DNA from: Luethyella okanaganae
GTDB taxonomy: Bacteria > Actinomycetota > Actinomycetes > Actinomycetales > Microbacteriaceae
Assembly (NCBI RefSeq): GCF_042660285.1
Contig: NZ_JBHSTP010000003.1
Location: forward strand, 434,001-498,000
DNA length: 64,000 bases
Direction of reading: 5' to 3'
The notes under the pieces were generated by a model. That model was not told where the DNA came from. It saw only the letters and a list, made by a program, of their open reading frames with translations, and did no database searches. Each line of letters starts with the position of its first letter. Position 1 is the first letter of the stretch. Made by a program: the position numbers and the translations under genes. This document shows, one piece after another, positions 58,181 to 64,000 of this stretch.

Positions 58181-60258
58181 GGAAGCACCGTCACCGGGCC
58201 GCTCTCGGACAGCGGCCGCTCGGTGCCGGGTGCCCTCGCGATCAGCTGGTTCACCGCGTCGAACCGCGGGAGCGAGAGTTTCGAACCGGCGTTCCAGGAG
58301 CGTTCGGCCATCGCCCGCAGCGGGCTGCGCACGCCGGCGGCGACCTGGGCTTCGGTCTGCGCGGCCGGCCGGTCGCTCCAGATCGCGAAAGAGGCTCCCC
58401 GGAGGTACGCCGGGTATGGCTGGGGGATGACCTGCGGTCCTGTCTTCAGGTCCGGGAAGACCCCGGGATGCCAGTTCTTGGCCCAGATCCGCGCCGACGT
58501 CGGATAGATGTATCCGGCCGCCTCGCCGAGCACGTAGTAGAACATCGAATCGTTGAAATTGACCAGTGTGTATCCACTGTCGATCGCGGTCTGCAGCGCC
58601 GCATGGTTGGGGTCCCAGTTCGTCCACCAGGTGATCTGCACATCCGTGTTCAGCTTCACGACGTTGCCGCGCATCATGCCGTCGTTCCAGACCCGAACCG
58701 TGAAGCCTTTGGCCTCGATATAGTCGCTCATGTCGTTCGCGAACGCGGTGAGCAGGTCGAACCCGTTGGCGGTCGGGCCGAACCGTTGCTTGGCGGCATC
58801 GTTGAGGATCGGGTAGTTCGACATGTGGTCGAAGTCCACGAACTCGTCGGCGCCGAGGTGCCAGTATTTCGACCCGGCGAACAGCTCGGCGTACTCGTCG
58901 ATCAGTTCTTTCGCGAAGACGATGGCCTCCGGCTTGGTGATGTCGAGGGCGCCGCGGACATCCGCGCCCCAGGCATTCTTGAGCCGGAGCTCCGGATGCG
59001 CGATCAGCGCCTGGGTGAGGTGCCCGGGCATGTCCAGCGCCGGCACGATCTGAATGTGGTTCTGCTTCGCGATGGCGATCAGTTCGCGGACCTCGGCCTT
59101 GGTGAGGCGCTCCGCGGAGACGACCTCTGGGTGAACGTCGCTCGCGATGCGGAAGCCCTCGTTCTCGGAGAAGTGGAGCTGGAGGGTGTTCAGCCCCGCA
59201 TACGCCAGGTCCCGGATCTGGGCTTCGAGCCAGTTCTTCGTGTAGTACTTGCGGCCGACGTCGATGTGAAGGCTGCGTTCCACGACGGCGGGGCTGCTCG
59301 AGACGCTGCCGGTCGGAATGCGGCCCTGCGCCTTGAGGTTCTGCAGGAGCTGCCGAGTGCCGTAGAAGACCCCCTGGACCCCCTCACCCGTGACGTTCAC
59401 CCGGTCGGAGACCGCGATGGCGTATGCCTCGGGCGAGGCGGTGCCGGGCAGGTCGGCCTGACGGAGCACGATGTCCCCTGGGCGGATCTGGTTCTCGTCG
59501 CCGACGACGATCGGCGGTGCCGCGGGGAGTGCGTCGGAGGTTGCGAGCTCGGCGCTGAGCCGCTCGGCCTCCGCCTGTAGGAGCTCCCGCTGTTGCCGGA
59601 GCACGAAGAGCCGCGAGGTTGCGGTGAGCTCCAACGCCCCGCCGTCCAGCGCGAGCTGCGACGGCTGGGGGAGTCCTGTCCAGGCAATGGCCGCTTCGCT
59701 TCCGTCCGTTTTCACCAGGGCGTAGTCGACCTGCCCCGAGATACCGGTGGCCGCGCTGTTCTTGTCTCCGGTCAGGCGCAGCTTCAGGGTGTGGGGGCCC
59801 TGTGCGAGCTCGCCGGTGTTGACGATGAGCAGCGAGTTGGTGGCGGTCTGCGCGTATCCGTCGAAGAGGGTCTCGGGGCCGCCGTCGACGCTGAGGGCGT
59901 AGATCCCGTGTCCGGGATGCTTGCGGCCGTAGAGTTCCGCACTGGTTCCGACGAAGGAGATCGTCGCCGTCGCATCCTTCTCGGCCGACCAGTGCTCGGT
60001 TCCGGCGTACCAGCCGGTCGTCGGGAGGCCGGCGTCTGCGTTCCAGACCCCCGTGTAGGCGAAGGAGTTCTCGCCGGAGAGAGTGGCGTCGTCGATCTGG
60101 TGTGTCGACCCGGCCGCGGTCGCGGGCCGCCAATCGTCTATCGCCGTCAGGCCGGTTGCGGCCAGAAGGGTGGCGAGGGCTGCCCCGAGAAGGTGGCGAA
60201 GCGACCGGATTCGCGGTTTTACCGGGGGAAGGGGAATAGGAACGGGTTTTGTATGCAT
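58156..60258 (-). CDS. Secreted beta-N-acetylhexosaminidase (GH20)
   Basis: This 700-residue protein has a signal peptide (LRHLLGAALATLLAATGLTA), an N-terminal carbohydrate-binding-like domain (SGENSFAYTGVW, then HPGHGIYALSVDGG), the GH20 beta domain (PIVVGDENQIRPGDIVL) and the catalytic barrel. The barrel shows HIDVGRKYYTKNWL, PALDMPGHLTQALIAHPEL and KYWHLGADEFVDFDH; the Asp-Glu pair in GADEF is catalytic. It releases GlcNAc/GalNAc from chitin or glycan ends outside the cell. ATG 60258 starts the signal peptide. An AT-rich promoter (60420-60450) lies upstream. The C-terminus may be shortened by a frameshift. Confidence 0.9.
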   Translation of the reverse strand: MHTKPVPIPLPPVKPRIRSLRHLLGAALATLLAATGLTAIDDWRPATAAGSTHQIDDATLSGENSFAYTGVWNADAGLPTTGWYAGTEHWSAEKDATATISFVGTSAELYGRKHPGHGIYALSVDGGPETLFDGYAQTATNSLLIVNTGELAQGPHTLKLRLTGDKNSAATGISGQVDYALVKTDGSEAAIAWTGLPQPSQLALDGGALELTATSRLFVLRQQRELLQAEAERLSAELATSDALPAAPPIVVGDENQIRPGDIVLRQADLPGTASPEAYAIAVSDRVNVTGEGVQGVFYGTRQLLQNLKAQGRIPTGSVSSSPAVVERSLHIDVGRKYYTKNWLEAQIRDLAYAGLNTLQLHFSENEGFRIASDVHPEVVSAERLTKAEVRELIAIAKQNHIQIVPALDMPGHLTQALIAHPELRLKNAWGADVRGALDITKPEAIVFAKELIDEYAELFAGSKYWHLGADEFVDFDHMSNYPILNDAAKQRFGPTANGFDLLTAFANDMSDYIEAKGFTVRVWNDGMMRGNVVKLNTDVQITWWTNWDPNHAALQTAIDSGYTLVNFNDSMFYYVLGEAAGYIYPTSARIWAKNWHPGVFPDLKTGPQVIPQPYPAYLRGASFAIWSDRPAAQTEAQVAAGVRSPLRAMAERSWNAGSKLSLPRFDAVNQLIARAPGTERPLSESGPVTVLPLAGLSVR

Positions 60259-60446
60259 GAGGTCACCATCGTTTGAGCGAGCGATCGCTGGGTGAGCACG
60301 GATGCCGAGTTCGGTCTCGGAGCCCGCGGTCGGTGGGGGGAACGTCATCGTCGGGTCGCTCAACGGGGTTTCCGCGTGCGGCCCTGCATGCTGTCCGCCG
60401 GGTGTGCTGGCGGTTGTCTAGAACTATAGGGAGTAACTAAATTAAG

Positions 60447-61150
60447 TCAAGACCTTCGGTGGCAGAAGTTCCGAAGCGACCCTCCCGTCCGCCGGTAGAT
60501 CGCTTGCGGGTCGTCTTGTCGGACGATCGTCCAGCCGGCGAACACCGCGCGCAGCCAGAGATCCCAGTCCTCGCATGCACGTCGTCGTTCGCTCGATGCG
60601 GTGCTGGGTCTCTTTCTCGCGAGTCTCACGATGAGGATCACGACGACAGGGCCGAGGACGAGAGGGCTGAGGCCGTAGGCGAGATCCGAGAACCAGTGTT
60701 CGGGGTCGTTGAGTGCGAAGGCTGGCCATTGGGCGCCAAGAACGGGTTGGGTGACCGACTGGAATGCGGCGTGCCCGACGATCTCGACCGGTGTTCCCGA
60801 GATCGTGATCGCCGCCGCTCCGAGCCCCAGGACTACGACGGCCGTGATGGCGAAGGGAAGCGGTAGCCGAGGGCGCCGATGCGGGCGTTCGTCGGTGTCT
60901 GACGGTCGGGGAGCAGTCCGTAGGCCTTGGCGGGCTTGCCCTCCCATCGCAGGACGAGGAACAACAGGACGAGGAAGAGCGGGAACGTGGCGCACGCGCG
61001 AACAGCGTGGGAAACGTAGCCGTACTCCGGCCCGAAGGTCAGGTCGCTGAGGAGGCTGAGCCCGATCCAGATGGCCGCCGCTCCGACAAACACGACGGCT
61101 AGCCTGAGCCACCGGCGGGATGAGGCGCCTGTCGCGGGTCGTATGGTCAT
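60447..61150 (-). pseudogene. Frameshifted membrane protein fused to a glycosyltransferase scrap
   Basis: The frame from ATG 61150 (MTIRPATGASSRRWLRLAVV) has two membrane helices and a CPBP-like KAYGLLPDRQTP. It is interrupted near 60860; the protein clearly continues in another frame (PLPFAITAVVVLGLGAAAI, then GLSPLVLGPVVVILIVRLAR). The last 45 codons (60447-60584) switch to RRACEDWDLWLRAVFAGWTI and QAIYRRTGGSL, the pattern of a family-2 glycosyltransferase C-terminus. So a frameshift and a fusion with a foreign fragment are both present, and the gene is almost certainly non-functional. Confidence 0.65.
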
Positions 61151-61152
61151 GT

Positions 61153-61490
61153 TCAGTTCTCCTCCGAGCGGGCGGGGTGGGCGTTGCGGGTCTTGGTCAA
61201 TGAGGTGAGGTGGTTGTCGAGGATGGCCAACGCCTGTTCGGGCGTGAGCTGGCCTGCATCGTGGAGCAGGTGGGCTGCCAGGCCATCGAGAAGCGCATGA
61301 AGGCGCAGCGCCTCGAGGTCGAGGTCCAGCGCCCCTCGCAATGGTTGCCCATCATCGACCAGGGCGAGGATCCGCTGGCTGTCGCCTCCTTCGGTCAGGG
61401 ATGGACGACTGCTTCGGCCTTCGGGGGTGGTGCGCCGATCGCCTCGATCGAGATGTCGATTGCTCGCCTGGCGGTGAGGAACGGTCGCAT
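61153..61490 (-). pseudogene. TetR-family regulator remnant
   Basis: The frame ending at 61153 gives a TetR C-terminal domain: DLEALRLHALLDGLAAHLL, then LTPEQALAILDNHLTSLT. Upstream, AIDISIEAIGAPPPKAEAVV appears in a different frame, and no helix-turn-helix is present before the permease gene starts. It therefore looks like a 5'-truncated, frameshifted repressor. It abuts the frameshifted membrane-protein gene, which it may once have controlled. Confidence 0.5.
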
Positions 61491-64000
61491 TCAGTCGATC
61501 GAGCGGCGCACGAGCTGTCTCGGCGGCCGGGCGACGACGACCGCTGTCGCCAGCCCGATGCCGACGACCGCGAGTGCCAGAGCGGCCTGGACGCCCCAGA
61601 GCGGGACGGTCTCCAGCCAGGCCCCGCCAATGGCCGTCTTGCGGTTCCAGGCGATCTGGTAGGCGCCGAGCGCGACTCCCGCGGTCAGACCGATGGGGAC
61701 GCTTGCCGCGAGGATGACGATCGCCTGGGTGAGCGCGAAGCGGCGCAGAAACCGCGGCGCGGCTCCGACGGCGTGCATCGTGGTGAAGTCCCGCAGTGTC
61801 TGGGTATGGGCCAGCAGGAGCGAGATCGTGGTCGCCGCGAGGGCGAGTGCGGCGAGCAGGGCGATGGGAAGGAGCTGCTCGCTGCGCCCCCAGACGAACT
61901 GACGTTGCGGTTCGCCGATCCACGCGAGAGTCGTGTGCGCCTCGATGAGCTGTCGTGCCCGGGCGAGCTGGCCAAGGGACAGTTCGGGATCGGTGACCAC
62001 GTATTCGCCGAGGTATTCGAGTTCGGTGACGCCGAGCGTGCCGGCGGTCTCGGGTGAGACCGTGGTCGCGGACGCGATGCCGCGCAGGAACGCGCCAGGC
62101 AACTCGACGATCCGGTCGGCGTTGCTCTCGTCGGGCAACATGTCGCCCGAGATCGCGACGCGGACGATGCCCTGGTCCGAGAGCCTGGCCGCATTGTTGA
62201 CGACGGCACCTCCTGCGTCGAGCACGGCTGCTGCTGCGTCCGCTCCTGGCAGCCCCGAGGCGCGGAGGGCGTCGCCAGTCATGACGACGGTGTCAGAGCC
62301 GCCCCACCACGGCACGGACAATCCCGGGTTGTAGGCATGGTTCCAGTCTGTGCAGTGCAGCGGCGCTCCGACCCGCACAGCGGATGCCGTATCGGGGTAG
62401 AGATCGTCTGGGCAGGAGGCGTTCTCAGGCATCACGGCGGCGAGATGCACATCGCTCTCGCGCAGCGGGATCGCATAGACGGGCTCGTGTCCGGTCACCG
62501 GCAGCTCATCGGCAAGCACCGAGATCGCGTCGGCGATGACGAGCCGGTCGAAGCCTTCGCTGACGGGGACCTGCGCGCCGAGCACGAGCCTTCCGCCGGA
62601 GACCATCTCGCCGACCCTGTCGCGATCGTTCGCGGTGGCGGAGCCGGCGAGCACGGCGAGGTAGGAGGCGGCGAGCACGGCGACGAGCACCCCGGTCGCA
62701 GCCGGCAGGAAGCGGGAGCGATGATCCGCTGCGTCGCGCAGCGCCAGACGGAAGGCGATGGGCAGACGGCCCGCAAAGCGCGCCCCGAGAGTGGTGATCG
62801 CGCGCGCCGACAGCAGCAGCCCCACGATGGTGAGCACCACGGTGGCCAGCAGCAACAAGAGACCCAGGCCGCTCGAAGACGTCGGAGGAGCCCCCGGGGA
62901 AATGTAGCCGGGCTCCACACCCGACGGCAGCGCCAAGCTCCATGCGCCGCACGCGATCGCGGCGGCAAGGGCGATCGGGCCGGCGATCTCGGCGAGCCGA
63001 CGGAGCATCGCACCGTGGCTACCGACTCGGTGCGAGCGCGGCGTCGCGTGGTCCTTCAGCGCGTCGACGGGTCGAAGGCGGGACGCCGAGCGAGCCGGCA
63101 GCAGCGTCGCGACCACTCCCAGCAGCGCGGCCATGCCGATGGCGACGGGAACGATCCACCAGGGGAAGTGCGCCAGCAGGTCTCGGTCCGGCAGCAGAGC
63201 GCGGCCCGCGAGCAGTGCCGTGGCGGTTCCGGCCACGGCTCCGAGCGTTCCTCCGGCGAGGCCGATGACGAGCCCCTGAGCGGTGATGATCCGGCGCAGG
63301 TCGGCGGGGGCTCCGCCGACCGCGGCCGCGAGCCCTAGGGTGCGTCTGGCCTGGTCGGTGGAGACCGCGAACGCAGGGGTGACGAGGAAGAGCACGAGCA
63401 GAGCCCCGACGGTGCCGGCGAGAACGACGGAGACGATCTGGAGCAGCACGGCGCCGGCGTCGACGGCCACGGGATAGAGCTCCCCTGCTGCGGGATAGTT
63501 CTCCAGAACGTGCCGCGAGACCGCGAACGCCTGGATCAGGTTGATCGCCCTGGCGTGCTCCCAGGAGACGGGCTCATCGCCGACGATGAGCCAGTGTCCG
63601 TCGACGCCGGCGGGATCGGCTGTCGCCATCCGCGAGATCCAGCCCTCCGGCGCCCAGACGCGCTGGGCATCGTCGGCGACGATCCCCGACACCTGGTAGG
63701 CGCGCTGGGAGTCCTGGATCACGTCGCCGATGCGTCCGTCCGTGCTGTACCAGCCGGTGGAAGGCGGCGCGACGAAGGTGACGACATCCCCGACGGCGAT
63801 GTCCAGCCTGTCGGCGAGTGCCGAAGTGATCACCGCCTCGGTCGCGTTCGTGGGCGCGGCGCCTCTCTCGACCCGGGGGAGCATGAGCGCCAGCGCCTCA
63901 CCGCCGGCCTCCTGCAGCGATGCGGTCGAGACGGCGGCCAGATCGAAGTCGCCCACCGTGCCGGTGCCGGCCTCGGCCTCCTGGCCGGCTTTCAGCTCGG
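61491..64000 (-). CDS. FtsX-type ABC transporter permease, cut by window edge
   Basis: At least 836 residues are encoded, and the frame is still open at the right end, so the N-terminus lies outside the window. Two FtsX permease modules are visible. The first has helices around LLQIVSVVLAGTVGALLVLF and a long extracellular part. The second, C-terminal one spans LLPIALLAALALAATTISLL to VGIGLATAVVVARPPRQLVR. This is the plan of MacB/LolC-like or antimicrobial-peptide-transport permeases. Its ATPase should be encoded just to the right of the window. Confidence 0.88.
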   Translation of the reverse strand, partial: ELKAGQEAEAGTGTVGDFDLAAVSTASLQEAGGEALALMLPRVERGAAPTNATEAVITSALADRLDIAVGDVVTFVAPPSTGWYSTDGRIGDVIQDSQRAYQVSGIVADDAQRVWAPEGWISRMATADPAGVDGHWLIVGDEPVSWEHARAINLIQAFAVSRHVLENYPAAGELYPVAVDAGAVLLQIVSVVLAGTVGALLVLFLVTPAFAVSTDQARRTLGLAAAVGGAPADLRRIITAQGLVIGLAGGTLGAVAGTATALLAGRALLPDRDLLAHFPWWIVPVAIGMAALLGVVATLLPARSASRLRPVDALKDHATPRSHRVGSHGAMLRRLAEIAGPIALAAAIACGAWSLALPSGVEPGYISPGAPPTSSSGLGLLLLLATVVLTIVGLLLSARAITTLGARFAGRLPIAFRLALRDAADHRSRFLPAATGVLVAVLAASYLAVLAGSATANDRDRVGEMVSGGRLVLGAQVPVSEGFDRLVIADAISVLADELPVTGHEPVYAIPLRESDVHLAAVMPENASCPDDLYPDTASAVRVGAPLHCTDWNHAYNPGLSVPWWGGSDTVVMTGDALRASGLPGADAAAAVLDAGGAVVNNAARLSDQGIVRVAISGDMLPDESNADRIVELPGAFLRGIASATTVSPETAGTLGVTELEYLGEYVVTDPELSLGQLARARQLIEAHTTLAWIGEPQRQFVWGRSEQLLPIALLAALALAATTISLLLAHTQTLRDFTTMHAVGAAPRFLRRFALTQAIVILAASVPIGLTAGVALGAYQIAWNRKTAIGGAWLETVPLWGVQAALALAVVGIGLATAVVVARPPRQLVRRSID

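Overview
The window is about 64 kb of high-GC actinobacterial DNA. The gene content (FmdB, 5-formyltetrahydrofolate cyclo-ligase and galU in a row, a Zur-type box on a zinc-free L36 gene, an MTES_1575-type helicase relative, high-GC third codon positions, frequent GTG starts) fits the Microbacteriaceae best. It reads as chromosome: a housekeeping stretch on the left, then accessory modules separated by mobile-element debris and decayed genes. One tRNA, Ala(CGC), is present. I saw no rRNA and no CRISPR array.

Layout. 1-1.6 kb: two overlapping membrane-protein genes. 2.1-4.8 kb: a zinc-starvation cluster (propeller lipoprotein, cysteine-free ribosomal protein L36, divergent CobW-like protein) around a Zur-like palindrome. 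4.9-17.7 kb: secreted subtilase, CorA, thioredoxin with a CsoR/CstR-type repressor and operator, a degenerate SF1 helicase-like protein, MscL, FmdB, 5-FCL, GalU, a GNAT enzyme and a coiled-coil membrane protein. 17.9-18.8 kb: tRNA-Ala followed by IS481 and integrase remnants. 18.8-29.8 kb: a two-component system and a small hydrophobic peptide gene present twice as 0.5-kb direct repeats about 7.1 kb apart. The left copy leads into an ABC ATPase and a membrane protein. The right copy leads into a secreted cysteine-containing protein and another membrane protein. A five-gene redox operon with its own XRE/MmyB regulator lies between the copies.

29.9-45.8 kb: one leftward run of eleven genes in which the phosphate transporter pstC-pstA-pstS...pstB is interleaved with five large surface or secreted proteins (a giant secreted protein, a second phosphate-binding-like protein, an Ig/WxL-like protein, a DUF916-like protein and a proline-rich anchored protein) and a sortase-fold protein lacking its catalytic His and Cys. 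The run ends in a PASTA Ser/Thr kinase. A PHO-box-like array of 11-bp-spaced repeats precedes it. 46-51.8 kb: a TetR regulator, a second two-component system, a class III lanthipeptide synthetase and, immediately after it, a 40-codon precursor gene whose core has two Ser-x2-Ser-x3-Cys (labionin) motifs. 52.3-57 kb: a LacI-controlled SGNH esterase / alpha-beta hydrolase / MFS operon. 57.2-64 kb: a RibD/DHFR-like reductase, a secreted GH20 hexosaminidase, a frameshifted membrane protein, a TetR remnant, and an FtsX-type permease that runs off the right edge.

The most interesting candidates are the labyrinthopeptin-like cluster, the phosphate-uptake/cell-surface hybrid operon with its pseudo-sortase, and the duplicated peptide locus. 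All functional calls are from reading the sequence. No database search was run.
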